64,000 nt of DNA from Pedosphaera sp. (GCA_028293325.1 JAQGPA010000080.1:1-64000); one strand, 5' to 3'; counted from the stretch's first letter, positions 35,059 through 43,911 are shown. The notes: generated by a model not told the origin, from the sequence alone. A program made the numbers and translations.

Positions 35059-36249
35059 TCACGGCTTCGCTTTCAATTTTGAAATAATCGCGTCGAGCCC
35101 GCCCTCCTCCGGCTCAATCTCCACCAACCCGTCCCGCGACTTCCCCGCACCCGGCGACGCGGCCACACTCGCCGCCCTCTCCATGGGCGCTGGCGCCATC
35201 CTCACCTGTTCCGTTTCCGGCAACTCACCCGGCGTTTCCGCCTCCTCTCTTCCGCCCCCCGCATGCCAGTTCTTTTTCGCATTCAACCACGTCCGATACC
35301 GCTGAAACGTCCACATCCCCTGCTCCGCCCCTGTTTCCATCACGGACATAATCTTGAAAAATTCCCCTCTTCGAATGAAATTTTTAATCGCGTGTGACGG
35401 TAACAACACCTCGCACTCCGGCACCTGCATCTTCAAATCCTCCCGAAACATCAACCGTTGCGAAATCACCGCCAGCAGGCAATCCGCCAATTGCGCGCAC
35501 ATGTTGTTCTGAATTTCTGACGGAAATGCCGACACCACCCGCTGCAATGCCTCCGTCGCCGTCGCCGAATGCGTCGTTGCCAGCACCAGGTGCCCCGTTT
35601 CCGCCGCGTTCAACGTCAGCCGCATCGTCTCCGGGTCCCGCATTTCACCCACCATCAACACATCCGGATCCTCCCGCATCGCATCGATCAACGCCTGCTC
35701 GAACGACGGCGTGTCCCGCCCCACTTCCCGCTGCCGGATATACGCATGATGCGGCTTGAACAGATATTCAATCGGACTCTCGATCGTCACGATATGCCGC
35801 GTCTCCACCAGATTAATTTCCTGGATCAACGCCGCCATCGTTGACGACTTCCCGCACCCCGTCGGCCCCGTCAACAAAATCAACCCGTTCGCATGCGTGA
35901 TGAGCTTCTTGAAGTCGGGATGCAAATTCAACTTCTCCACCGTCGCCTGAAACGACGCCAGCAACCGCACCGCCATCCCCACCCCGCGCGACGTCTGCAT
36001 AATATTGATGCGACAACGCACGCCCTGGATATTCTTCGACAAATCGTACGAGCGTCGTTCCAAAAATCGCGGCCAATCCTCCGCCCCGATTATCTCCTGC
36101 GCCGCATCCAGCAACAGCTTGCCCGGAATCGGCGCGCCCATCGTGCGCAACGTCCCCCGAATCCGCACCGCCGCCGGCAACCCCGGCTCCAGATGCAAAT
36201 CACTCGCCCCATTCCCTTTGGCCGTTGCAATCAGCGATGCAAAATCCAT
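35059..36249 (-). CDS. pilT: Type IV pilus retraction ATPase PilT
   Basis: 396 residues. ASDLHLEPGLPAAVRI is the PilT/VirB11 N-terminal region; Walker A LTGPTGCGKSSTMAAL, Asp box DIVT-like HIVTIESPIEYLF, Walker B DPDVLMVGEMRDPETMRL, and the His box ETGHLVLATTHSATATEAL are all present. The C-terminus is longer than in E. coli-type PilT and acidic (about 330-396, with many Glu and Pro). PilT depolymerises type IV pili for twitching motility. No other pilus gene is adjacent except possibly the thioredoxin/GspC-like protein. Confidence 0.94.
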   Translation of the reverse strand: MDFASLIATAKGNGASDLHLEPGLPAAVRIRGTLRTMGAPIPGKLLLDAAQEIIGAEDWPRFLERRSYDLSKNIQGVRCRINIMQTSRGVGMAVRLLASFQATVEKLNLHPDFKKLITHANGLILLTGPTGCGKSSTMAALIQEINLVETRHIVTIESPIEYLFKPHHAYIRQREVGRDTPSFEQALIDAMREDPDVLMVGEMRDPETMRLTLNAAETGHLVLATTHSATATEALQRVVSAFPSEIQNNMCAQLADCLLAVISQRLMFREDLKMQVPECEVLLPSHAIKNFIRRGEFFKIMSVMETGAEQGMWTFQRYRTWLNAKKNWHAGGGREEAETPGELPETEQVRMAPAPMERAASVAASPGAGKSRDGLVEIEPEEGGLDAIISKLKAKP

Positions 36250-37707
36250 TCGTCCCTTCTATATACCCGCCACGCCAAAATTGTTACGAAAAAGTTTTCG
36301 CGCTGTTCCTCAAGGTCGCGCCCGTAATTGGCTCAATTGCGACCGCAACACCGGATCAAAGTCCGCGCGGAGCCCGTGCAGAAGCACCTGCCCGCCAGCC
36401 CCTGGTTTGGAGTTCAAGCTTTAGCTTGTCGGCGTCCTTTCCCCAAAACCACCTTGACCAACCTCACTTGTCCAATAAAAAACAACTTGGTTTTACCTTA
36501 ACTGGGTTAGTTGCCACTTGGTTTTACCTTAACCAGCCTTGTTGTTTATAATGCCCCGGGCGGCAGCACCTCGGTTGCAGCGCCGACTGACAGTCGGCTG
36601 TATCGCGGGCTGGCAGCCCGCATCGCGTATGCCTGAGAAAACGCCCTGACCCGCTGCCCACCACCCCGAAGGGCGTGGCCGAACCATGTCCAAAATCGTC
36701 CCATAAAAAAATTTAGGTTCAAATTACCTCAAATTACCTTGTCCAGCCTCAAGGCCACTTTGACTAACCTTGACCAGCCTCAATCCCCTTTTTTGCATTT
36801 TGGCAGTCCGCTTGGACCCGAGCCCCGGAGGGCCGACACCACCATTTGGCAAACTCCTCATATATGTATAATCCCTTTCCCCATGGTGACCCGTCCGGAA
36901 GGACACAAAAAATTGATTCTTAAATTGCCTTAATTTACCTTGTCCATCCTTAAAACCACCTTGACTAACCTTGTCCAACCTTAAAACCCGGCCGCCAACC
37001 GGACGGATCCTTAAGATACCTCGTTTAACCTTGTCGTTCATAATGTCCGTCCGGTCCCCGTTCGTCCTCGTCCTCGTCGTCGATCCCCCATGGGCCGTGC
37101 GCAAGCGCCTCCGCGACTCCCATTGCCAGTGCGGAAGCACCTCCGCGGTAAAAATCCCAATTTCGCACTTCGAACTTTTGTATCGTTCATCATGGCGATT
37201 CAACCACATCCCCGCATCGGCGGCTGTCGCTCGTGTCGCTCGTGTCGCTCCGCTTTTTGAAAACAAAACCACGCTCATCCCCTTTATTCATGGACCATTT
37301 ACACCTTCTCACCGACATATTTCTGAAAAAAGGCTCATGCGAAAACATCTCTCTTCTCCATTCTATAAGCCCCGTAATTTCTACCCATCCTATTGACTTC
37401 AATCCCGAACCTTGATGAAAACTTCCTGTTTTTATCTGGTCTGCACCTCCGCGCGTTGAAAATTACTTTTCCTTTTTGAGTCTTATGCATTTCTTCGCAG
37501 CCATTCCCTTCTGTCCGTGCCTTCGTGTGCTCTGTGAACTTCGTGGTGAAAAACCTCCCTCAGTGTCCCCAATCAAAAATCGCAAATCAAAAATCAAAAA
37601 TTCCCCGGCAGGTCGGGTAAATACCCCATTGGAAAAACCCATCGCTCTTCTACGCTAAAGCAGGTTGATCCCGTTGAACCATCGGATTGCCCTGCACTTT
37701 TCCTAAT
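36250..37707. repeat. 1.46-kb gene-free repeat mosaic
   Basis: No convincing gene. It holds: CTTGGTTTTACCTTAAC twice (36486, 36517); two related blocks of about 70 bp rich in CCTTGACTAACCTTGTCC-type 10-bp words (36718-36787 and 36919-36990); twin hairpins (36582-36621); GNRA-type mini-hairpins at 36376, 36893, 37097 and 37129; a CTCGTC tract (37061-37083); three TGTCGCTCG units (37225-37251); TTCGTGTGCTCTGTGAACTT words (37518-37550); and AAAATC words (37565-37600). Several of these recur in other gaps of the window. The upstream promoter of pilT and that of the lipoprotein at 37708 must lie at its ends. Confidence 0.7.
36582..36621. repeat. Twin imperfect palindromes
   Basis: GCCGACTGACAGTCGGC (36582-36598) and GCGGGCTGGCAGCCCGC (36605-36621) are adjacent hairpins with different stems but similar centres (CTGACAG, CTGGCAG). 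This stem-varying, centre-conserving layout is typical of a REP-like dispersed repeat. Confidence 0.7.
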
Positions 37708-38094
37708 ATGAAAACGATGTTCGTTCTCTTCGCCGCCGTGTTGTTGCTCGTGGCTGGCTGCTCCACCCCCACCTCCGTCTCCAGTCTCCGTGGCCACGGC
37801 ACTCGCCAGGTCTTTAATGCCGGCTACGACCGCACTTGGAGTGCCGCCGTTGCCGCCGCCCAAACCGGCGACCTCACCATTCTCAACGCCGATAAAGCCA
37901 CCGGCTACATTTCCACCCGACGCAACCTTCGCCCCGAGACCTTCGGCGAAAATGTCGCCATCTGGGTCCGCCCGCTTGACCCCGTGCACACCGAAGTCGA
38001 AGTCGTCAGCCGCCAGGCCGGCCCGCCCATCCTCGTCATGCGCAACTGGGAACAACGCATCCTCGCCAGCATCGCCGCCAACCTGACCACCTGA
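37708..38094 (+). CDS. Small lipoprotein of unknown function
   Basis: 128 residues from ATG 37708 (MKTMFVLFAAVLLLVAGC), a lipoprotein signal with lipobox LVAGC. The mature part has TRQVFNAGYDRTWSAAVAAA, which resembles the start of many small bacterial envelope lipoproteins with the VFxAxYDxVWxAA motif, and DKATGYISTRRNL. Likely anchored in the outer membrane or periplasm. Function unknown. It stands alone between two repeat-rich gaps. Confidence 0.7.
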   Translation: MKTMFVLFAAVLLLVAGCSTPTSVSSLRGHGTRQVFNAGYDRTWSAAVAAAQTGDLTILNADKATGYISTRRNLRPETFGENVAIWVRPLDPVHTEVEVVSRQAGPPILVMRNWEQRILASIAANLTT

Positions 38095-38375
38095 CCGGTC
38101 TTGTAACATTTCACCTATCCCCACTAGCGTGGTCGATTTCGGCGTCTCTCCGAAACCCTCTTCTCCCAATCTGCCCATCGTCCTCGTCGTCGATTTCTCC
38201 TTCTTTGCCGCCCAGTGACCCGTCCGGAAGGACCCGCGCGCCAGCACCTCCACTTCTGGCCTGAGTCATAATTCTCCCGTGGTGTTCAACCGCCACGCAC
38301 CCCATAAAATAGCCCGCCGCTTTCGTTCCAACACAAACCAAAAGAGTGCTGGTTGTCTTTGGAAGGGGGTGGAGT
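38095..38375. other. Intergenic gap with dispersed repeats
   Basis: 281 bp. Contains hairpin TTTCGGCGTCTCTCCGAAA (38137-38155), a CATCGTCCTCGTCGTCGAT tract (38176-38194) and mini-hairpin GTCC-GGAA-GGAC (38222-38233) within a 19-base sequence that also occurs at 36886. A GGGGG run near 38367 is the ribosome site of the next gene. Confidence 0.55.
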
Positions 38376-40157
38376 ATGTTGGCTTCCGGGTCACCAGGAG
38401 ATTTCAACTTGAGAAATGAGGCAACAACCGGTTTCTGGCGTGCGTGCTTTCCTTGCTTTTGTCTCTGCACCTTGCTTCTGGGTGCCACAGTCGCCGGGGC
38501 GCAAACGAATCGGGCAGAAGACGGCCCGCGGGTGATTCTCAGCGAGTCTGAGCGCGCGTGGGTGCAAAAACATCCGGTGGTTTATTGTGCAGTGGATCCG
38601 CAGTGGCCCCCCTTTTCCTGTTACGATAAGCAGGGGCGGATAGTCGGTATCAATGTGGAGATGGTCCGCCTCCTCGCCAAACGGACGGGGCTCAACATCC
38701 AACTGGTAAGGACGCCGAATTGGTCGGAAACATTGCGTAAGGCAGGCACGGGCGAAATAGATTTTGTGGGCGGAATCGCTCACACTGAGAAACGGAAACG
38801 GATACACGGCCTGCAATTCACCGAGGTGTTCTGCAACTTTCCCACGGCAATCGTGACCCGCAACGATATGCCCTTTCTCACGTCGCTGAATGAACTCAAG
38901 TCGAAGCGGATCGCCGTGCCGCGCGATTATGCGACCACCGAGGAGCTCCAGAAACGCTATCCCGACGCGCACTTCGTGATCACCACTAACGAGGAACAAA
39001 GCATGTTAATGGTGGCTGACAACCAGGCGGACGCCACCGTGCTCAACCTCGCCAGCGCCAACTACGTGGTGCGCACCCGCGGGCTGACCAACTTGAAAAT
39101 CTCCGGGTTCAGTGACTTGGTTTTTTTTCTGATCCTGGCCGTGCGGAAGGACGCGCCGGAATTACATTCCATCCTTGAGAAGGGTCTGGCCACCATGGAA
39201 CCGCGGGAAAAGGAAACCATATACGCCGGTTACATTGTTCCCGAAACGCTGAACGCGATTAACTGGCGGGTCTGGCGTCGGCGGACGATTTTCTTGGCCT
39301 TCGCCGGTGTGGCGGCATTGACGGTGGTGCTGTTTTGGAATCGGAGCCTGGCGAGGGAAATTCGCCAGCGGAAGACCGCCGAAACTGCCCTGCTCCAGGC
39401 CCGGGACAAATTGGAGGCTCGTGCCTGGGAAATGCAGGAGCTCAACGAAAAACTGATCTGCGCCAACAAGGACTTGGAATCTTTTTCCGCTTCGGTGTCG
39501 CATGATCTGAAATCACCGCTCCGTCGCTTGCGAAGTTTTGCGGACCTGTTGGATGAGGACGCAGGCAGCCGCCTCGACGCGGAGCCGCGGCAATACCTGG
39601 ATGCAATCCACTACGAGGTCCGGCGGATGACGGAATTGACCGAAGCTCTGCTGGCACTCGCACGGATTGGTCGCGCAGAATTACATTTCGCGCCCGTCAA
39701 TCTGGAGGAATTGACGCGGGAGATTATTGGAAACATGCAAGTTGAAACGCAAGGGCGGGAAATCCTCTGGCAAGTCCATCCTCTGCCGGAAATTCAGGGC
39801 GACCGGGGCTTGCTCAAGCAAGTGCTCGCAAACCTGATTGACAACGCGGTCAAATTCACCCGCGAACATACCCCGGCGCGAATCGAAATCGGTGTTCTCC
39901 CAGAAAGCGCGGCGAGCGAAGAAGTCGTGTTTTACGTAAAGGACAATGGCGCGGGTTTTGAAATGGAATACGCCGGCAAGTTGTTCGAAACGTTCCAACG
40001 GTTGCACCACCAAGAGGAATATGAAGGGTCGGGCGTTGGCTTGGCGAACGTGAAACGCATCATTCAAAAACATGGCGGGCGCGTCTGGGCCGAAGGCCAC
40101 GTGAACCAGGGCGCAACATTTTATTTTTCACTGCCCAAGAAGAAGCGATACGGCTAA
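38376..40157 (+). CDS. Sensor histidine kinase with periplasmic solute-binding domain
   Basis: 593 residues from ATG 38376, preceded by AAGGGGG; a GTG 30 bases earlier is possible. A signal or membrane segment lies near 25-42. About 60-290 is a bacterial solute-binding protein family 3 domain (VVYCAVDPQWPPFSCYDKQG, GRIVGINVEMVRLLAKRTGL, LKSKRIAVPRDYATTEELQ). TM helix near 298-320, then a coiled coil, and the kinase: SVSHDLKSPLRRLR with the phospho-acceptor His near 376, NLIDNAVKF, DNGAGFEM and GSGVGLANVKRI. It senses a small molecule outside and autophosphorylates. No receiver domain or adjacent response regulator is present, so its partner is elsewhere. Confidence 0.9.
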   Translation: MLASGSPGDFNLRNEATTGFWRACFPCFCLCTLLLGATVAGAQTNRAEDGPRVILSESERAWVQKHPVVYCAVDPQWPPFSCYDKQGRIVGINVEMVRLLAKRTGLNIQLVRTPNWSETLRKAGTGEIDFVGGIAHTEKRKRIHGLQFTEVFCNFPTAIVTRNDMPFLTSLNELKSKRIAVPRDYATTEELQKRYPDAHFVITTNEEQSMLMVADNQADATVLNLASANYVVRTRGLTNLKISGFSDLVFFLILAVRKDAPELHSILEKGLATMEPREKETIYAGYIVPETLNAINWRVWRRRTIFLAFAGVAALTVVLFWNRSLAREIRQRKTAETALLQARDKLEARAWEMQELNEKLICANKDLESFSASVSHDLKSPLRRLRSFADLLDEDAGSRLDAEPRQYLDAIHYEVRRMTELTEALLALARIGRAELHFAPVNLEELTREIIGNMQVETQGREILWQVHPLPEIQGDRGLLKQVLANLIDNAVKFTREHTPARIEIGVLPESAASEEVVFYVKDNGAGFEMEYAGKLFETFQRLHHQEEYEGSGVGLANVKRIIQKHGGRVWAEGHVNQGATFYFSLPKKKRYG

Positions 40158-40517
40158 CGGCAGGAATTCCCCTTCGTCCTCGTCGTCGTCCTCGACTTCC
40201 TTTCTCGCCGCTTCTCCTTCCCCCATTGGCCGTGCGCAAGCACCCGCTCCCCCAACTTAGGGCCGCCCCCCTGCGCCGGGCAGCACCCACGCCCCGTCCA
40301 CTCCGCCCATCATCAGGCAGGCCTTAAAGGCCGCAATAATACTTGCCCTGTTAATACCGCCAACGCGCACCCATTCTTCATCTGCGTTCATCTGGTCCCA
40401 TCTGCGGTAAAATTCCCATTCCTCACCATGGCCGTGCGCAAGCACCTCACTTGACTTCACCCAAAATCGGATTAGTGGTTCTAAAACCATCATCGTTGAA
40501 TTTGGCGGATTATCCCC
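40158..40517. other. Intergenic gap with two composite repeat elements
   Basis: 360 bp. Contains CGTCCTCGTCGTCGTCCTCG (40175-40194), mini-hairpins GTGC-GCAA-GCAC at 40232-40243 and 40434-40445, and CATCTGCGGTAAAATTCCC, a text-like repeat also seen in similar form near 37140. No gene seen. Confidence 0.55.
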
Positions 40518-41795
40518 ATGAACGGAGAACTCGCAATCGGAGTATTCGGAATCTTTGATGTCGAAAACTACGGCGACCTCCTCTACCCGATTCTTTTCGA
40601 AAGGCTGTTGGAAAAACGGAATGCCACGGCAAAAATTCACCAGTTCTCTGTTATGGGCAGCGAGTCTTTGCGGAATTCCGATTTCAACTCGCGCCCCGTT
40701 CGACGACTCTTTTCCTCCCGCCGGGAATCCCTGCACACTCTGATTATTGGCGGCGGCGACTTGCTCCACACTGATTGGCATCGCGTTGCCTCGCACTATC
40801 ACTCCACCGGCATTTCTCAAAAGCGGCAGCCTCTCCTGTCCGCTTTGCAATGGCGGTTCAAGCAGTGCTTGAACCGCCAACTCAATGACACCGACAAATT
40901 CAGGCATCAGTACATGAACTATCCCGCCGCCGGCCCGTTCATCATCGATCCCGACTGCTGTTCCCATTTAAAATCCAATGCCTACTGTTCCTGCGGCGTT
41001 CCCTTCCCTTTTGAAACCGACGTTGGCCGTCATGTTGGCGCTGCCCTGAACAAATCTGCTTTCATCTATGTCCGGGATCGCCAGTCACAACGCGCGTTGC
41101 TCCAGGCCGGTGTCACGCGTGCCATCCACGTCGCCCCTGATCTCGCCGTTGCGCTCAGTGACTTTTTCGATCCTGCCCTGGAGCGTAAAAAAGGCCGACG
41201 CATCCTGTGGCGGAACGATGTCGCCCTTGAACATCCCATCCTCTGCGTCCAGAGCAATCCCCAACCGCCGGATGGCACGGCAGAACTCACCCGCCAACTC
41301 CTGGCTTGTAAGGAAAGGACTGGCTGCGAAATTGTTCTTCTGCCGCTGGGCCGCTGCCACGGCGACGACGAATATCTTCAAGCCATCGCCCACGCTGCCG
41401 ATGGCGAATTCAAATATCTCCACCTCGAATCAATATTTGACCTCATCTCGGTCCTGGCCGCCTGCGACATTTTTATCGGCACCAGTTTGCACGGCAACAT
41501 CACCGCGTTTTCCTTTGGCATCCCCTTCTTGTTCGGTCCCATCCCCGTCAGAAAATCCGAAGGCTTTCTCGACATCGTCAACCTTCCTCCGGAACTGAAA
41601 TTAAATTCCTGGTCCGAGCTCAACCAAAAATTGACCCTGCTCACCACCCTCGATGAAACTTATTTCATCACCCGCGCCGCCACCGCCAAACAACGCGTCA
41701 ACCAACTCTTCGACCTCCTGGTCCAAACCGTCACCAACACCCCGCAACTGGCCCAAGAGCAACTAACAAAACACAATTGCGCCCTGACCGGATGA
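40518..41795 (+). CDS. Polysaccharide pyruvyl transferase family protein
   Basis: 425 residues, no signal peptide. AIGVFGIFDVENYGDLLYPI at the start and LHTLIIGGGDLLHTDW are the PS_pyruv_trans signatures; the second half has FIYVRDRQSQRALLQAG, VAPDLAVALS, ILCVQSNPQPPDG and ACDIFIGTSLHGNITAFSFG. The family ketalises terminal sugars with pyruvate from PEP, giving acidic exopolysaccharide. It is monocistronic but belongs logically with the glycosyltransferases at 19-34 kb and the export genes at 45-50 kb. Confidence 0.85.
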   Translation: MNGELAIGVFGIFDVENYGDLLYPILFERLLEKRNATAKIHQFSVMGSESLRNSDFNSRPVRRLFSSRRESLHTLIIGGGDLLHTDWHRVASHYHSTGISQKRQPLLSALQWRFKQCLNRQLNDTDKFRHQYMNYPAAGPFIIDPDCCSHLKSNAYCSCGVPFPFETDVGRHVGAALNKSAFIYVRDRQSQRALLQAGVTRAIHVAPDLAVALSDFFDPALERKKGRRILWRNDVALEHPILCVQSNPQPPDGTAELTRQLLACKERTGCEIVLLPLGRCHGDDEYLQAIAHAADGEFKYLHLESIFDLISVLAACDIFIGTSLHGNITAFSFGIPFLFGPIPVRKSEGFLDIVNLPPELKLNSWSELNQKLTLLTTLDETYFITRAATAKQRVNQLFDLLVQTVTNTPQLAQEQLTKHNCALTG

Positions 41796-41817
41796 TTTGC
41801 CAACTATTCGTCTCCCT

Positions 41818-41837
41818 CGCCCCGCCAAAGCGGGGCG
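41818..41837. terminator. GC-rich hairpin after the pyruvyltransferase gene
   Basis: CGCCCCGC-CAAA-GCGGGGCG is a perfect 8-bp stem with a 4-base loop, followed by AAAAGG rather than a T run. It sits 22 bp after the stop, so a terminator or 3'-end stabiliser is likely. GGAGCGCGGAATT follows at 41842 and recurs at 52303. Confidence 0.5.
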
Positions 41838-42087
41838 AAAAGGAGCGCGGAATTTATTACGCTTCACCTCAATCACGACTGGCGAGCAGAAACCCGCAAG
41901 CCCTGCTTTACCACCCGGCACATCCCACTCCCTTTACGACCCAAATAATCCACTCATCAGCCCCCCGTTTTAAAGTTGAACCCCGCCCCCAATTCTGAAA
42001 AAATGGGCCCGCTCCTTTATGCCATGGACCACGCCGCAACCAAAAACGTCAATCGGAACACTCATTACAAGTTAAACCGTGTTACGC

Positions 42088-42585
42088 ATGAGCTACGCCT
42101 CATCAACTGACAAACGATTCCTTGCGACCCTCGATGAATGGTTACGGAGCCAACACGAGATTCTGGTCCTTATCCGTTACTCCCATGCAGCCGGCGCCAA
42201 AGCGTTCGAGTTCTTTTCCTCGTTCGAGACTTTGACAGAGAGGCTGCGCAGTTTGCCGCCACGCACTTGTATCATCGCTTTCAGGCAGCCGCAGCTGCCA
42301 TTCCGAGGTGTCGTTGACGACAATTTCATTGTTACTTGTCTGAGCGGTGTTCCAGATGGTTCAGAGTATCTTATAATGGAGATAGTTCGTCGTATGGCTG
42401 GCAAAGCTTCATGGTTTCACCACGTAGCCGGAGAGTCTCACGCAGAGTTGCGAGCGGATTTAGAAGACTCGCGAGGCCTTGCTGTCGCAGTTGGGCTTTA
42501 TCCACCTTGGCTTGAGGACACCAACGACGTTATCTCTGCCGTCGTGCCAGACGAACACGGAGTAGTGACAACAGGCATTTACTGA
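42088..42585 (+). CDS. Hypothetical protein
   Basis: 165 residues from ATG 42088; GTG 42079 is possible. Soluble, no signal. It starts SSTDKRFLATLDEWLRSQHE and includes CIIAFRQPQLPFRGVVDDNF and SEYLIMEIVRRMAGKA. No family recognised. Codon usage is less C-ending than in the neighbours, which might mean transfer or weak expression. Confidence 0.5.
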   Translation: MSYASSTDKRFLATLDEWLRSQHEILVLIRYSHAAGAKAFEFFSSFETLTERLRSLPPRTCIIAFRQPQLPFRGVVDDNFIVTCLSGVPDGSEYLIMEIVRRMAGKASWFHHVAGESHAELRADLEDSRGLAVAVGLYPPWLEDTNDVISAVVPDEHGVVTTGIY

Positions 42586-42635
42586 TGACCATGTGATACA
42601 TTCCAATTGCCGATGCACTCCTCGCCGCCCAACCC

Positions 42636-43061
42636 ATGACCTTCGAAACCGTCATCAAAAACTTCACCACCCGCGGCCTCCGCATTGAAGACATCACGCG
42701 CTACCTCGACGCCGGCAATGACATCCACCATCGCGATACCAAAATGGGCTGGACCCTCCTTCATTTCGCCGCCGAAGACTGCAATCCTGACGCCATTCGG
42801 TTGTTAATCACGCGCGGAGCCGATCCCAATATCAAAGAGAACACCGGCAGGACCCCTTTGCACTTCGCCGTGGACAGCGATTTGGATACCTCAATCCAGG
42901 CTGGCCGCCGCGCCACCGATATGCCCACCACGCGAGCCCTCATTGAGCTCGGCGCCGACGAATCCGCCCGAACCACCGACAACGCCACCCCCCGAGACAT
43001 CGCCGTCAATTACGGCGCGGCAACTTTATACGATTCACTTTTCCGCCACCCCGCCGCCTAG
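42636..43061 (+). CDS. Ankyrin-repeat protein
   Basis: 141 residues. Two to three ankyrin repeats: MGWTLLHFAAEDCNPDAIRL-type unit near 37-66 followed by LITRGADPNIKENTGRTPLH, and TRALIELGADESARTTDNAT near 100-120. Such repeats bind other proteins. No signal peptide. A lone small gene between an unknown and a Tat-exported cupin; partner unknown. Confidence 0.8.
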   Translation: MTFETVIKNFTTRGLRIEDITRYLDAGNDIHHRDTKMGWTLLHFAAEDCNPDAIRLLITRGADPNIKENTGRTPLHFAVDSDLDTSIQAGRRATDMPTTRALIELGADESARTTDNATPRDIAVNYGAATLYDSLFRHPAA

Positions 43062-43145
43062 CCCCTCGCCCCAGCCAACGCCTGGTGGCCAACAAACCGG
43101 GATATATGTCTCGCTTTGCTCCTTAAAACAGAAAGACTATCTCCC

Positions 43146-43811
43146 ATGAAGCGCCTCGTCCATTTCGCTGACTCACCCGAATCCAGTTTGCCTTCCGAAT
43201 CTCTAAACCGCCGCTCTTTGATGAAGTGGCTTGCCGCTGCGGCTGCCTCCGCAAGTTTTGGTGGTTCCATCGGGGCCGCGGAACCGCCGTCGCCCGCCCA
43301 ACAACTTCCGATCCCGACCGCAAAACCGCCCCGCCAGGCCGTCTATATTGCTCCCAATGCACGGCGTCACGGCAAGTTCGCTCAAATCGCCTTCAAAATG
43401 AACAGCGAAGACACTGACGGCCTTCTTGGCAGCACCGAGTTGGTTTTGGAGCCTGGCACCATCGGCGCAGTCCCCCATCTCCATCGCGGTTTGGATGAAA
43501 TCTGCCGGGTACTGGAGGGGTCGATTCATATCATGGTGGACAATCAAGTCACGGTCGTTCCCGCCGGCGGCTGGCATTTGCGCCCGCGCGGTCTCATCCA
43601 TGCATTCTGGAACTGCGGCCCCGCTCAGGCACGGTGCGTGGAATTGTATATCCCCGGCGGCCATGAACGTTTCATGAATGATCTCGCCGATTTATTTGAG
43701 AATGGTCCGCCGGCGCCGGGTGCCGTCCGCGCCTTGGCCAACCGTCACGATATTGAATTTCATTTTGAATTACTCGACGACCTGATGAAGCGTTATAATG
43801 TGAGACTTTGA
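43146..43811 (+). CDS. Tat-exported cupin protein
   Basis: 221 residues from ATG 43146. Near 22-48 is a twin-arginine signal (LNRRSLMKWLAAAAASAS). The body is a single cupin: GAVPHLHRGLDEICRVLEGS gives the first metal motif (HxH...E), and PRGLIHAFWNCGPAQARC the last His. Cupins of this form are metal enzymes or binding proteins. The substrate is unknown. Monocistronic. Confidence 0.82.
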   Translation: MKRLVHFADSPESSLPSESLNRRSLMKWLAAAAASASFGGSIGAAEPPSPAQQLPIPTAKPPRQAVYIAPNARRHGKFAQIAFKMNSEDTDGLLGSTELVLEPGTIGAVPHLHRGLDEICRVLEGSIHIMVDNQVTVVPAGGWHLRPRGLIHAFWNCGPAQARCVELYIPGGHERFMNDLADLFENGPPAPGAVRALANRHDIEFHFELLDDLMKRYNVRL

Positions 43812-43911
43812 GCGTCCGCCCACACGGGATGGCGCACTCTCCTTCAACATTAAATTCTTTTCCCCGTCCCGTGAGTGATTAATATTTCATTCATGCTTCC
43901 GGGCAAACTCC

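Noticed and set aside
36886-36904. GTCCGGAAGGAC resembling the signal recognition particle RNA loop
   Set aside because: The flanks do not form the SRP helix and lack the AGCAGCC side; the sequence is one of several dispersed mini-hairpins.
36451-37045. Possible CRISPR array from repeated CCTTGACTAACC words
   Set aside because: Repeats are about 10 bp and degenerate, with no constant spacer length and no cas genes.
36724-37278. Minus-strand frame of 184 residues with repeated KVSQSGLEAGQGNLR-like peptide
   Set aside because: It only translates the CCTTG DNA repeats; no start signal, no family, and it crosses other repeat types.
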